From: an uncultured Acetatifactor sp.
GTDB taxonomy: Bacteria > Bacillota > Clostridia > Lachnospirales > Lachnospiraceae
Length of the DNA stretch: 64,000 nt
Direction of reading: 5' to 3'
NCBI GenBank assembly: GCA_910578215.1
Contig: CAJTPH010000003.1
Location: 1-64,000, forward strand
Position numbers and translations under genes: made by a program. The notes below the pieces were generated by a model, which saw only the letters and a program-made list of their open reading frames with translations, ran no database searches and was not told the origin of the DNA. Positions 1 to 8,389 of this stretch are shown piece by piece (positions within the stretch are counted from its first letter, which is position 1; every line of letters begins with the position of its first letter).

Positions 1-2109
1 GTGGTGGAACGGCCTTCCAGCGTGGTGAAGGAGCTTGTTGAAAATGCCATCGACGCGGGCGCGGTTGCCGTCACCGTGGAGGCAAAGGACGGAGGCATAG
101 AATTTATACGCGTTACGGACAACGGCTGCGGAATGGAGAAGGACCAGCTCCGCACAGCCTTCCGGCGCCATGCCACCAGCAAAATCGTTGACGCTTCGGA
201 CCTGATGCGTATCCGCAGCCTGGGATTTCGGGGAGAGGCGCTTTCCAGTATCGCGGCAGTGGCAAAGGTTGAGGTAATCACCAAGACCCCCGGCAGCGTT
301 ACGGGCAGCCGGATTCTGTTGGAGGGAGCGCGGGAGGTGGGCTTCGACGAGGTCGGAGCGCCGGACGGAACCACGTTTCTTGTGAGAAATCTGTTCTTTA
401 ACACCCCCGTGCGCCGGAAATTCCTGAAGCAGCCCGCCACGGAGGGCGGATACATTGCGGACCTGATGGAGCACCTGGCGCTGTCCAGGCCCGACATTTC
501 CTTTAAATTCGTATTGGGAAACCAGATGCGGTTCCACACCTCCGGCAACGGGGATCTGCGGGAGGTCATCTATCGGATTTACGGTCGGGATGTGGCAAAT
601 GCGCTGGTTCCCATTCAGGCGGAGAGAAACGGCATCCGGATAGAGGGTTATCTGGGAAAGCCCGAGCAGGTGCGCTCCAACCGAAATTTTGAAATCTATT
701 TTATCAACGGCCGCTTTATCCGCAGCAGCGTGGTCTCCAGGGCCATCGAGGAGGGCTACCGGGAATATCTGATGCAGCATAAGTTCCCTCTCTGTGTGCT
801 GCATATAACTATGGATACGGAGCGCGTGGACGTGAACGTACATCCCACTAAGATGGACGTCAGGTTCAGCGATGTCATGCCCTTTTCCGATTTCCTGATA
901 GAAGCGGTGCATGACACGCTTAAAAACCGAGAAATGATACCGGAGGCGTCGCTTTCCACGCAGCGTGAGCAGCAGGCAGAAAAGAAGGCGCTGCAGGCGG
1001 CCGCATTGCCGGGCGGGAAATTGGCAGGCGCTTCGCAGCGTAAGCAGTACCGCACACCGGAGCCCTTTGAGCAGAGGCGCTCCAGGCAGTATCAGGTGGC
1101 GGAGGAGGCAAAATATCACACGGAAAAGCCCGTGAGACAGGACTTTACCCAGAAGCCGGTGTGGAATCGGGTCAAGCCTGCCGTTCAGGCAAGTGCCGGC
1201 GAAATTCCCCGGCAGAACGAAGTCCCGCAGCAATGCGAAGCAGCGGCACAAGATGAACCTGAAGTCTTGCAGCAAGGCAAAACAGCGGCACAAGATGAAC
1301 CTGAAGTCTTGCAGCAAGGCAAAACAACGGCACAAGATGAAGCCCCGCAGCAGGAAACCAATACAGCCGAGGATGATTTCTTTACAGAAACTTCGGAATT
1401 TGCCGAAGCTGCCGGGGGCACACGGTCCACTGAGGCCGCGCCGCCTTTGGAAGAAGGAGCATCGCCCGGTGAAAAAGCCGCTGTTCAGATGAATCTCTTT
1501 GAGGAAAAGCTTCTCACCATGGACAACCGGAGCCGTTTCCGCATTATCGGGCAGGTCTTCGGGACCTTTTGGCTGGTTGAGTTTGAGGACAAGCTGCTGA
1601 TGATCGACCAGCACGCGGCGCATGAGAAGGTCAACTATGAACGGCTGATGAGGCAGTTTCATGCGAAAAGCGTAGTCTCCCAAAGCCTTCTTCCACCTGT
1701 GATCGTCAGCCTTTCCGGTCAGGAGGAAAATGTTCTGCGGGAGCATAGAGAGGTCTTTTTAAGGCTAGGCTTTGAGGTGGAGCCTTTCGGAGGCAGCGAA
1801 TATGCCCTTCGCAGCGTACCGGCGGATTTGTATGGCTGCAATGAGCGGGAGATGTTTCTCGCCGTGCTGGACCAGCTTGCGGACGGCGTAAGCTTCGGCG
1901 GCATCCGCGTCATCGAGGAAAAGATCGCCTCCATGTCATGCAAGGCGGCCGTGAAGGGCAACAGCTCCTTGAGCGCCGCGGAGGCGGAAAGTCTGATAGA
2001 CGAGCTTTTGACATTGGAAAATCCATACAACTGTCCTCATGGAAGACCTACCATCGTGACGATGACGAGGGCGGAGATGGACAGGAAATTTAAGAGAATT
2101 GTAGGTTAA
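1..2109 (+). CDS. mutL: DNA mismatch repair protein MutL (5' end cut by window)
   Basis: This is the MutL ATPase/endonuclease that links MutS mismatch recognition to strand incision. The fragment opens at the conserved VERPSSVVKELVENAIDAG stretch of the GHKL ATPase site, so about 20 N-terminal residues lie upstream of the window and the GTG at base 1 is not the real start. The C-terminal endonuclease motif DQHAAHEKVNYE begins at fragment residue 536, and a CPHGRP metal-site motif begins at residue 678; this is the set found in nicking MutL proteins of organisms without MutH. A long variable linker (about residues 320-500) joins the two halves and holds a tandem repeat. miaA starts 5 bp after the stop, the usual Firmicutes pairing. 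Confidence 0.97.
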   Translation: MVERPSSVVKELVENAIDAGAVAVTVEAKDGGIEFIRVTDNGCGMEKDQLRTAFRRHATSKIVDASDLMRIRSLGFRGEALSSIAAVAKVEVITKTPGSVTGSRILLEGAREVGFDEVGAPDGTTFLVRNLFFNTPVRRKFLKQPATEGGYIADLMEHLALSRPDISFKFVLGNQMRFHTSGNGDLREVIYRIYGRDVANALVPIQAERNGIRIEGYLGKPEQVRSNRNFEIYFINGRFIRSSVVSRAIEEGYREYLMQHKFPLCVLHITMDTERVDVNVHPTKMDVRFSDVMPFSDFLIEAVHDTLKNREMIPEASLSTQREQQAEKKALQAAALPGGKLAGASQRKQYRTPEPFEQRRSRQYQVAEEAKYHTEKPVRQDFTQKPVWNRVKPAVQASAGEIPRQNEVPQQCEAAAQDEPEVLQQGKTAAQDEPEVLQQGKTTAQDEAPQQETNTAEDDFFTETSEFAEAAGGTRSTEAAPPLEEGASPGEKAAVQMNLFEEKLLTMDNRSRFRIIGQVFGTFWLVEFEDKLLMIDQHAAHEKVNYERLMRQFHAKSVVSQSLLPPVIVSLSGQEENVLREHREVFLRLGFEVEPFGGSEYALRSVPADLYGCNEREMFLAVLDQLADGVSFGGIRVIEEKIASMSCKAAVKGNSSLSAAEAESLIDELLTLENPYNCPHGRPTIVTMTRAEMDRKFKRIVG
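1246..1341 (+). repeat. 42-bp in-frame tandem repeat in the mutL linker
   Basis: Two near-identical 42-bp units start at 1246 and 1288, and a partial third starts at 1330. They encode a 14-residue acidic/glutamine-rich motif, AQDEPEVLQQGKTA. The repeat sits in the unstructured linker between the ATPase and endonuclease domains, so copy-number change would alter linker length without breaking the frame. Confidence 0.85.
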
Positions 2110-2113
2110 AGAC

Positions 2114-3091
2114 ATGCGGAACATGATCGTTTTGACAGGCCCTACCGCGGTGGGAAAAACCAGGCTTTCTATCGAGCTGGCAAAGGCGGTGGGCGGAGAA
2201 ATCATCTCTGCGGATTCCATGCAGGTATATCGGCATATGGACATTGGCTCCGCCAAGATAAGGCCGGAGGAAACCCAGGGAATTCCTCATCATCTCATTG
2301 ATATTCTGGAACCCTGGGAGCCTTTTAACGTAGTGGTTTTTAAGGAATGCTGTGAGGCGTGCCTGCCGGGTATCTATGCCAGAGGGCATATCCCCATAGT
2401 CGCCGGGGGCACCGGGTTCTATATCCAGGCGCTGCTGCGGGACATCGATTTTACGGAGGAGACCTGTTCCGGGGACATGGAAGAAGGACTTTCCAAGGAA
2501 GACGCCGCCGGATATCGGGACTTTTTGGAAAAGCTGGCGGCGGACCAGGGCGCGGGGAAGCTGCATGAGATGCTGGCGGCGGTGGACCCCGATGCCGCTG
2601 CGGCGATTCACACCAATAATATCAGGCGCACCGTCCGCGCCCTTGAATATTTTCATTTGACCGGGGAGCGGATTTCCTGCCATAACGACACGGAGCGCAG
2701 AAAACCGCCGGCATATAATGCCTGTTATTTTGTGCTGAATGATATCAGAGAGCGGCTTTATGAAAGAATCGGGCAGCGCGTTGACGAAATGCTTTCCCAG
2801 GGGCTTGTGGAGGAGGTAAGGCGTCTGCGGGACATGGGCTGCAGCCGGGAAATGTGCTCCATGCAGGGGCTGGGCTATAAGGAAATCCTTGCATGGCTGG
2901 AGGGCGAGACCGGCTATGAGCAGGCGGTGGAAATTTTAAAGCGGGATACCAGACATTTTGCCAAGCGCCAGCTCACCTGGTTTCGCAGGGAAAAGGACTG
3001 CCTGTGGATCAACAAGAATGAGTTCGGTTACGATGAGGGCAAAATGCTGCAGTTTATGATAGACAGGCTGAGGGAGAACAATATCATTTAA
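2114..3091 (+). CDS. miaA: tRNA dimethylallyltransferase MiaA
   Basis: MiaA transfers a dimethylallyl group to N6 of A37 in tRNAs that read UNN codons. The P-loop GPTAVGKT lies at residues 9-16, followed by the DSMQVYRHMDIGSAK and GGTGFY family signatures. The length of 325 residues is normal. The ATG at 2114 lies just after the mutL stop, which implies translational coupling. An insertion reading MEEGLSKED (residues 122-130), in a loop that varies in the family, matches one unit of the dispersed 18-bp repeat found throughout this window. Confidence 0.96.
   Translation: MRNMIVLTGPTAVGKTRLSIELAKAVGGEIISADSMQVYRHMDIGSAKIRPEETQGIPHHLIDILEPWEPFNVVVFKECCEACLPGIYARGHIPIVAGGTGFYIQALLRDIDFTEETCSGDMEEGLSKEDAAGYRDFLEKLAADQGAGKLHEMLAAVDPDAAAAIHTNNIRRTVRALEYFHLTGERISCHNDTERRKPPAYNACYFVLNDIRERLYERIGQRVDEMLSQGLVEEVRRLRDMGCSREMCSMQGLGYKEILAWLEGETGYEQAVEILKRDTRHFAKRQLTWFRREKDCLWINKNEFGYDEGKMLQFMIDRLRENNII
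2471..2503 (+). repeat. 18-bp repeat unit inside miaA
   Basis: The bases ATGGAAGAAGGACTTTCC followed by AAGGAAGAC match the idealised dispersed repeat almost perfectly. The unit is read in the same phase as in radC (MEEGLS). It lies in a surface-loop part of MiaA. Confidence 0.7.
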
Positions 3092-3126
3092 TTTGATAAG
3101 GCTTAACCCGCATATGGAGGAGCGAT

Positions 3127-4437
3127 ATGGACGAATTACGCAGGCTCTATGCCCGGATGGGCATAGAAAAAGAGATATATGAATACGGAGAGGCGGTTTT
3201 GAAAAGGCTTGTCCCCCGTTTTCAGGAAATCGACGAGACTGCCGAGTATAACCAGCTGAAGGTGGTAGGGGCAATGCAGGAATGTCAGGTAAGCGAAGCC
3301 TGCCTCCTTGGAACCACAGGCTACGGATACAATGATCTGGGCAGGGACAGGCTGGAGGAGGTTTACGCCCATGTATTCCGCACGGAGGATGCGCTGGTCC
3401 GTCCTCAGATCACCTGCGGAACCCATGCGCTGGCGCTGGCGCTGATGAGCAACCTGCGCCCCGGGGACGAGCTGCTTTCCCCTGTCGGGAAGCCCTACGA
3501 TACGCTGGAGGAGGTCATAGGCATCCGCCCCTCCAGGGGTTCTCTGGCAGAATACGGCATTTCTTACAGGCAGGTGGAACTGCTTCCCGACGGCGGCTTT
3601 GATTATGAGGGCATCAGGAACGCAATCAACGAAAAGACCCGCCTGGTGACCATACAGCGTTCCAAGGGATATCAGACCAGGCCCACCCTTTCCGTGGAAA
3701 GAATCGGGGAGCTTATCTCCTTTGTCAAGAGCGTCAAACCAGATGTGATCTGTATGGTGGACAACTGCTACGGCGAGTTTGTGGAAATACAGGAGCCCGG
3801 AGAGGTGGGCGCGGATATGGTGGTAGGCTCCCTTATCAAAAATCCGGGGGGCGGTCTGGCACCTATCGGAGGCTATATTGCCGGAAAAAAAGAATGTGTG
3901 GAAAACGCGGCGTACAGGCTCACCTCGCCGGGGCTTGGCAAAGAGGTGGGCGCGTCTCTGGGCGTACTGAAGGACTTTTATCAGGGACTGTTTCTGGCCC
4001 CGTCGGTGACGGCGGCGGCGTTAAAGGGCGCCCTGTTTGCGGCAAATCTGTATGAACCCCTGGGATATGCCGTTGTGCCGGACGCGCGGGAGAGCAGGCA
4101 TGACATTATCCAGGCGATTACCTTTGGCAGCCCGGAGGGGGTCATTGCCTTCTGTCAGGGCATTCAGGCGGCGGCCCCCGTGGACAGTCACGTGACGCCG
4201 GAACCGTGGGATATGCCCGGGTATGACGCGCCGGTCATCATGGCGGCGGGAGCCTTTGTGGCGGGTTCTTCCATCGAATTGTCAGCGGACGGTCCCATTA
4301 AGCCGCCCTATGCGGTATATTTTCAGGGCGGGCTTACATGGCAGCATGCGAAGCTCGGTATTTTAAGCTCACTGCAGTCCGTCGTGGGCAGGGGACTTGC
4401 GGACAGAGAAGCCTTGCGCCGGATTTCGGGGCTGTAG
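3127..4437 (+). CDS. Methionine gamma-lyase family (aluminum-resistance family) PLP protein
   Basis: This is a fold-type I PLP enzyme of the family annotated as methionine gamma-lyase-like or aluminum resistance protein (Met_gamma_lyase, PF06838); the true substrate is not established. The likely Schiff-base lysine is K238 in SLIKNPGGG, and an aspartate that would contact the pyridine nitrogen is D212 in VDNCYG. The length of 436 residues is typical. The start at 3127 has an upstream GGAGG. It follows miaA by 35 bp on the same strand, a neighbourhood common in Clostridia. Confidence 0.9.
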   Translation: MDELRRLYARMGIEKEIYEYGEAVLKRLVPRFQEIDETAEYNQLKVVGAMQECQVSEACLLGTTGYGYNDLGRDRLEEVYAHVFRTEDALVRPQITCGTHALALALMSNLRPGDELLSPVGKPYDTLEEVIGIRPSRGSLAEYGISYRQVELLPDGGFDYEGIRNAINEKTRLVTIQRSKGYQTRPTLSVERIGELISFVKSVKPDVICMVDNCYGEFVEIQEPGEVGADMVVGSLIKNPGGGLAPIGGYIAGKKECVENAAYRLTSPGLGKEVGASLGVLKDFYQGLFLAPSVTAAALKGALFAANLYEPLGYAVVPDARESRHDIIQAITFGSPEGVIAFCQGIQAAAPVDSHVTPEPWDMPGYDAPVIMAAGAFVAGSSIELSADGPIKPPYAVYFQGGLTWQHAKLGILSSLQSVVGRGLADREALRRISGL

Positions 4438-4478
4438 GATAATGTAGAAAAACATAAAAATAAATTCTATGATTTTTG

Positions 4479-4507
4479 TGTACAGCATTTACATTTTGTG
4501 GTACTAT
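4479..4507 (+). promoter_or_regulatory. Putative extended -10 promoter upstream of the DUF4321 gene/radC
   Basis: TGTACA at 4479-4484 and TACTAT at 4502-4507 are separated by 17 bp. A TG dinucleotide one base before the -10 gives an extended -10. It lies in the 141-bp gap after the PLP lyase gene and would drive the DUF4321 gene and radC. This is sequence inspection only. Confidence 0.5.
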
Positions 4508-4578
4508 ATAAAGACGTACAGGCATCTCCACGGGCAGGAGCTGCCGTATTGATTACAAAAGAAAGATGAGGAAAGCAT

Positions 4579-4818
4579 TTGAAAAGAGTAAATTGGGTAT
4601 TGCTGCTTCTGGTGCTTGTGGGCTTTGTCATCGGCAGATTCATCGGTACTTATTTCGACGGTACTTTTTTGAATTACGGGCAGTCCTTTGGCTTAAGCTC
4701 CCCGGTTGTACTGGATCTGGGCTTTGTTATCCTGACCTTCGGGCTGACTATCCAGATTACGATTGCCAGTGTCATCGGTGTAATCATAGCCCTTGTGATT
4801 TATAAGTTTATCAGGTAG
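4579..4818 (+). CDS. DUF4321 small membrane protein
   Basis: This 79-residue, very hydrophobic protein has two predicted membrane spans (about residues 5-20 and 45-77). It resembles the DUF4321 family that precedes radC/mreB in many Clostridia; its function is unknown. I chose the TTG at 4579, which has GATGAGG 9 bp upstream. An overlapping frame starting at 4566 lacks membrane-protein character and is rejected. Confidence 0.8.
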   Translation: MKRVNWVLLLLVLVGFVIGRFIGTYFDGTFLNYGQSFGLSSPVVLDLGFVILTFGLTIQITIASVIGVIIALVIYKFIR

Positions 4819-4849
4819 GTGCGTCGGAGAAGTAGAAAAGAGAAGGCGC

Positions 4850-5830
4850 GTGAAAAACGAACATGAGATTTCCGTGGAAGGAACGCTTTCCATAGAAGAA
4901 GGGCTTTCCATGAAAGAAGGACTTTCCATGGAAGAAAAGCTTTCCATGGAAGAAAAACTTTCCATGGAAGAAAAGCTTTCCATGGAAGAAAAACTTTCCA
5001 TGGAAGAAAAACTTTCCATGGAAGAAGGACTTTCCAATGAAGAAAAAACTTTCACGAGAGAAAAAGCTCTTATAAAAGAAAAAGCTTCTATAATAGAAAG
5101 AGCTTTCGTAAAAGAAAAAGCTTCCGTGAAAGTAAAACGTCCCAAAAAAGAAAGCCCGGCTCAGCTGCTCCCCTATGAAAGATTTTTGAGGTTTGGAGCG
5201 GAGAGCCTGACAGAGGCGGAGCTGCTGGCTATTATCATCCGCACAGGGACAAAAGAAAAATCGGCGCTGCAGCTTGCCGAACAGGTGTTAAAGCTTGCCC
5301 GGTATCCCAAGGAGGGGCTTTTGGGGCTTTATGACGTAACGGTGAAGGAGCTGCAGGAAATATCAGGCATCGGAGAGGTGAAGGCCGTCAAGCTGAAATG
5401 CCTTGCGGAGCTGTCCATGAGGATTAACATGTCACGGGCAAGGAAAGGCATGAACTTTAAATCCTCAGGCCAGGTTGCCGCATATTTTATGGAAAAGCTC
5501 AGACACCTGGAGACGGAATGCGTATATCTGGTCTGTCTGGACGTCAGGGGGCGGCTGCTATGTGAGAAAAGGCTTTCCGAGGGCAGCGTGAGGATGTCCC
5601 TTATCTCGCCCAGGGAAATATTTATAGCGGCATTGGCAAATAAGGCGGTAAATATTATTTTAATACACAATCATCCCAGCGGGGACCCGACGCCCAGTCT
5701 TTCCGACAGGGAGCTCACGGATAACGTAAGGGAGCTGGGGGAGAAGATGGACATTAACCTGCTGGACCATATTGTGATAGGCGATAAGCGCTATGTCAGC
5801 TTCAGGGAGGCGGTCTGGCAACAACAATAG
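4850..5830 (+). CDS. radC: RadC/JAB-domain protein with repeat-derived N-terminus
   Basis: The RadC-family core (about residues 103-326) has a helix-hairpin-helix region (ISGIGEVKAVK) and a JAMM metal site HxHx7SxxD formed by H273, H275, S283 and D286. Its function is obscure despite the name. Family members normally begin almost directly at the 'LLPYERFLRFGAESLT' region. Here about 100 extra residues precede it, of which residues 7-96 are 15 consecutive six-residue units, mainly LSMEEK, encoded by the 18-bp repeat. The GTG at 4850 is the longest plausible start, but any in-frame ATG within the repeat could serve. mreB follows about 125 bp downstream. Confidence 0.93.
   Translation: MKNEHEISVEGTLSIEEGLSMKEGLSMEEKLSMEEKLSMEEKLSMEEKLSMEEKLSMEEGLSNEEKTFTREKALIKEKASIIERAFVKEKASVKVKRPKKESPAQLLPYERFLRFGAESLTEAELLAIIIRTGTKEKSALQLAEQVLKLARYPKEGLLGLYDVTVKELQEISGIGEVKAVKLKCLAELSMRINMSRARKGMNFKSSGQVAAYFMEKLRHLETECVYLVCLDVRGRLLCEKRLSEGSVRMSLISPREIFIAALANKAVNIILIHNHPSGDPTPSLSDRELTDNVRELGEKMDINLLDHIVIGDKRYVSFREAVWQQQ
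4866..5137 (+). repeat. Fifteen tandem 18-bp repeats encoding the RadC N-terminus
   Basis: The core units are identical or nearly identical to TTTCCATGGAAGAAAAGC/AAC. They decay toward both ends (ISVEGT, LSIEEG, LSMKEG, five LSMEEK, LSMEEG, LSNEEK, then TFTREK, ALIKEK, ASIIER, AFVKEK, ASVKVK). Central identity with diverged flanks fits recent expansion in the middle of an older array. Confidence 0.95.
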
Positions 5831-5840
5831 TTTACGCATA

Positions 5841-5857
5841 GGGATGCTTTGCATCCC
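5841..5857. other. Small GC stem-loop after radC
   Basis: GGGATGC-TTT-GCATCCC is a perfect 7-bp stem with a 3-nt loop. There is no T-run after it, so it is not a typical terminator. It belongs to a set of compact intergenic hairpins with loop-closing GCTTTGC-like centres in this window. Confidence 0.6.
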
Positions 5858-5874
5858 GGTGTAATTACATCAGA

Positions 5875-5935
5875 ATGTGAATCTGTCACATGTGAAGCTA
5901 TCACATGTTAATATATCGCAATGTGGCGAAATCAC
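5875..5935 (+). repeat. Four 15-16 bp tandem repeats upstream of mreB
   Basis: The units are ATGTGAATCTGTCAC, ATGTGAAGCTATCAC, ATGTTAATATATCGCA and ATGTGGCGAAATCAC, starting at 5875, 5890, 5905 and 5921. They occupy the position of a 5' leader just before the mreB ribosome-binding site. Each contains a TCAC/GTGA dyad, so a protein-binding or RNA-folding role is possible; I cannot tell which. Confidence 0.75.
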
Positions 5936-5955
5936 ATAAGAAAGGGGTTGTCGTT

Positions 5956-6966
5956 TTGGCAAACAACGCATTCGGTATCGATCTCGGTACCAACAATATT
6001 AAAATTTACAGTAGGAGTGACGACAGTATTCTTGTGGAAAAGAATATGATTGCCATTGAAAATAAGAATACTCTGTTCGCCTACGGTGACTCTGCATTTG
6101 AAATGTATGAGAAGGCGCCCAGCAATATTCATATAACCTATCCGCTTTCCAGCGGCGTCATTGCGGACATCAAGAATATGGAGACGCTGGTCCGTTATTT
6201 CATTTTTGACCTGCAGAAGGGCAACGGTAAGCCCGCCGATTTCTATATCGCAGTGCCCACCGACGTAACCGAGGTGGAGAAAAGAGCCTTTTATGATCTG
6301 ATAAAGGATTCCAATGTAAAGGCACGAAAGATCATGGTGGTGGAGAAAGCGGTGGCTGACGGGCTGGGAATGGAAATCGACGTGAAGAATTCCCAGGGTG
6401 TCCTGGTAGTCAACGTGGGCTATGAGACCACTGAAATCTCGATCCTTTCCCTTGGCGGCATTGTGCTGAGCCGTTTGATCAAGACGGGCGGACTGAAGTT
6501 TGACGAGGCGATCCGCGCCGCGATCCGTAAGGAATTCAGCCTTATCATCGGAGGAAAGACCTCCGAGATGGTAAAGATCTCCTTAAACGAGCTTGAGAAG
6601 GAGGAGAGAGGAGCCGTCGTCTACGGCAGGGATATCGTCACAGGGCTGCCTGTGGAGAGAGAGATTCCCACCAGGCTGGTGGAGGAATGTCTGGAGGAGC
6701 ACTTCAATACCATCGTGGACAACGTAAAGGTGATTTTGGAGAGGACCCCGCCCGAGCTGGCGGCGGACATTTACCGCCACGGCATTTATCTGACGGGAGG
6801 AGCGTCCCAGATCAGTCACCTGGCGGAGCGCCTTGCCACCGGCACGGGGCTTCGGGTCAATGTGTCCGAGAATCCGCTGACAAGCGTGTGCCTGGGACTT
6901 GCGAAGATTATAAAGGACGACAATTATAAGTCCGTAGCCTATGCAATCGAAGGAATGAGCAGATGA
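5956..6966 (+). CDS. mreB: Rod shape-determining protein MreB
   Basis: This is an actin-like ATPase forming membrane-associated filaments that guide lateral wall synthesis. The N-terminus reads NNAFGIDLGTNNIKIYS (phosphate 1 motif), followed by the GVLVVNVGYETTEI and GIYLTGGASQISHLAERL regions. I chose the TTG at 5956 because AGAAAGGGG lies 9 bp upstream; an upstream ATG at 5905 lies inside a tandem repeat and lacks a site. That gives about 336 residues, normal for MreB. It is followed by mreC with a 4-bp overlap. Confidence 0.93.
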   Translation: MANNAFGIDLGTNNIKIYSRSDDSILVEKNMIAIENKNTLFAYGDSAFEMYEKAPSNIHITYPLSSGVIADIKNMETLVRYFIFDLQKGNGKPADFYIAVPTDVTEVEKRAFYDLIKDSNVKARKIMVVEKAVADGLGMEIDVKNSQGVLVVNVGYETTEISILSLGGIVLSRLIKTGGLKFDEAIRAAIRKEFSLIIGGKTSEMVKISLNELEKEERGAVVYGRDIVTGLPVEREIPTRLVEECLEEHFNTIVDNVKVILERTPPELAADIYRHGIYLTGGASQISHLAERLATGTGLRVNVSENPLTSVCLGLAKIIKDDNYKSVAYAIEGMSR

Positions 6967-7844
6967 GTCCGATTATAAAAAGAAAAGGTGAGAAGCATCC
7001 TCTGCCCAGCAAGTACCTTCTTTGTATTATGACTGTTCTGTGCACGGCTCTCATGGCGGTCACCATCGGAACGGATCTGTTGAACAGACCTTTAAATACG
7101 GCGGTGGGCTATGTGATCGTCCCTTTTCAACAGGGAATCAGCCGGCTGGGGGGCTGGTTTTCGGGGCGTTCTGCGGAGCTGGTGCAGATTCGTACCCTTT
7201 TGGATGAAAACGCAAGGCTGAAAGAGGAAATTGCGGCGCTTACAGAAGAAAATACCCTGCTTCAGCAGGACAAATACGAGTTGATCAGCTTGAGGGAGCT
7301 GGTTTCCCTGAGCGAACAATACGGTGAGTATAAAAAGGTTGCCGCCAGGATCATTGGGCGGGATTCCGGAAATTGGTTTTCCGCCTTCACTATTGACAAA
7401 GGAGAGGACGATGGTCTTGCCGTCAATATGAATGTGATTGCGGGCGGAGGGCTGGTGGGCCGTATTACAGCCGTGGGCCCCAACTGGTCCAAGGTCACCT
7501 CCATTATTTCCGACAACAGCAATGTCAGCGGCATGACCCTTGCCACGGAGGACAATCTGATGGTGACAGGAGACCTGAAGCGGATGGCGGACGGCTGCAT
7601 AACCTTCAGCCAGCTGGTGGACAGCCATGACAGGGTCGTGGTGGGAGACAAGGTAGTCACCTCCAACATCAGCGACAAGTATCTTCCGAACATACTCATA
7701 GGCTATATCAGCTCCATCGAAAAGGATGCAAATAATCTGACAAAATCAGGTCTGATTATCCCGGCGGTAGATTTTGAGCGGCTGGGAGAGGTGCTTATCA
7801 TAACGGATATGAAGCAGGTCATTACGGGAGCTGCGCAGCATTAG
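6963..7844 (+). CDS. mreC: Rod shape-determining protein MreC
   Basis: MreC is a bitopic membrane scaffold of the elongasome that binds PBP2. The protein has one N-terminal membrane span (about residues 18-40), a coiled coil (roughly residues 68-120, LDENARLKEEIAALTEEN), then the beta-barrel MreC core with the family's VIAGGGLVGRI motif. The length of 293 residues is normal. The start overlaps the mreB stop (ATGA). Confidence 0.95.
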   Translation: MSPIIKRKGEKHPLPSKYLLCIMTVLCTALMAVTIGTDLLNRPLNTAVGYVIVPFQQGISRLGGWFSGRSAELVQIRTLLDENARLKEEIAALTEENTLLQQDKYELISLRELVSLSEQYGEYKKVAARIIGRDSGNWFSAFTIDKGEDDGLAVNMNVIAGGGLVGRITAVGPNWSKVTSIISDNSNVSGMTLATEDNLMVTGDLKRMADGCITFSQLVDSHDRVVVGDKVVTSNISDKYLPNILIGYISSIEKDANNLTKSGLIIPAVDFERLGEVLIITDMKQVITGAAQH

Positions 7845-7870
7845 GGCAGCAGAGCAAAACAGGAGGACCG

Positions 7871-8389
7871 ATGCTTAGGAAATTCACAGTGGCATTATTG
7901 ATATTGATATGTTATATCCTGCAGAGCAGTGTCTTCAGCGGTCTTACCTTTGCGGGGATCATTCCCAACCTGATGATCATACTGACATCCTCCTTCGGTT
8001 TCATGCGGGGGGAGAAGGAAGGGCTGGTCATAGGCTTTTTCTGCGGATTGCTGACCGATATCTTTTTTGGCAGCTTTTTGGGCTTTTACGCTTTGGTTCT
8101 GATGTATATCGGTTATCTGAACGGTAAGTTCAGCAGGATTTTTTATCCGGAGGACATTAAGCTTCCCATTGCGCTGATCGTCACAAGCGATCTGTCCTAT
8201 GGAATTATATGTTACGTTTTGTCTTTTATGCTTCGGGGCAGGTTTCAGTTTACATATTATTTTACGCATATCATTCTGCCGGAAGCGCTGTATACTATTT
8301 TAGCCACCATGCTTTTGTACCCGGTTCTTTTGAAGATAAACGGAAAGCTGGAAGCATGGGAAAAAAGGAGAGAGCAGAAATTTGTTTGA
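7871..8389 (+). CDS. mreD: Rod shape-determining protein MreD
   Basis: This is a small polytopic membrane protein of the elongasome with about five predicted spans in 172 residues. It carries the typical MreD pattern (LILICYILQSSVF near the start, then GIIPNLMIILTSSFGFMRG and a GLLTDIFFG motif). AGGAGGACCG precedes the ATG. The PBP gene overlaps its 3' end by 8 bp. Confidence 0.92.
   Translation: MLRKFTVALLILICYILQSSVFSGLTFAGIIPNLMIILTSSFGFMRGEKEGLVIGFFCGLLTDIFFGSFLGFYALVLMYIGYLNGKFSRIFYPEDIKLPIALIVTSDLSYGIICYVLSFMLRGRFQFTYYFTHIILPEALYTILATMLLYPVLLKINGKLEAWEKRREQKFV

Noticed and set aside
4566..4805. Alternative 79-codon frame overlapping the DUF4321 gene
   Set aside because: It begins in the ribosome-binding region of the DUF4321 gene and encodes a Cys/His/Arg-rich shadow sequence without family features.
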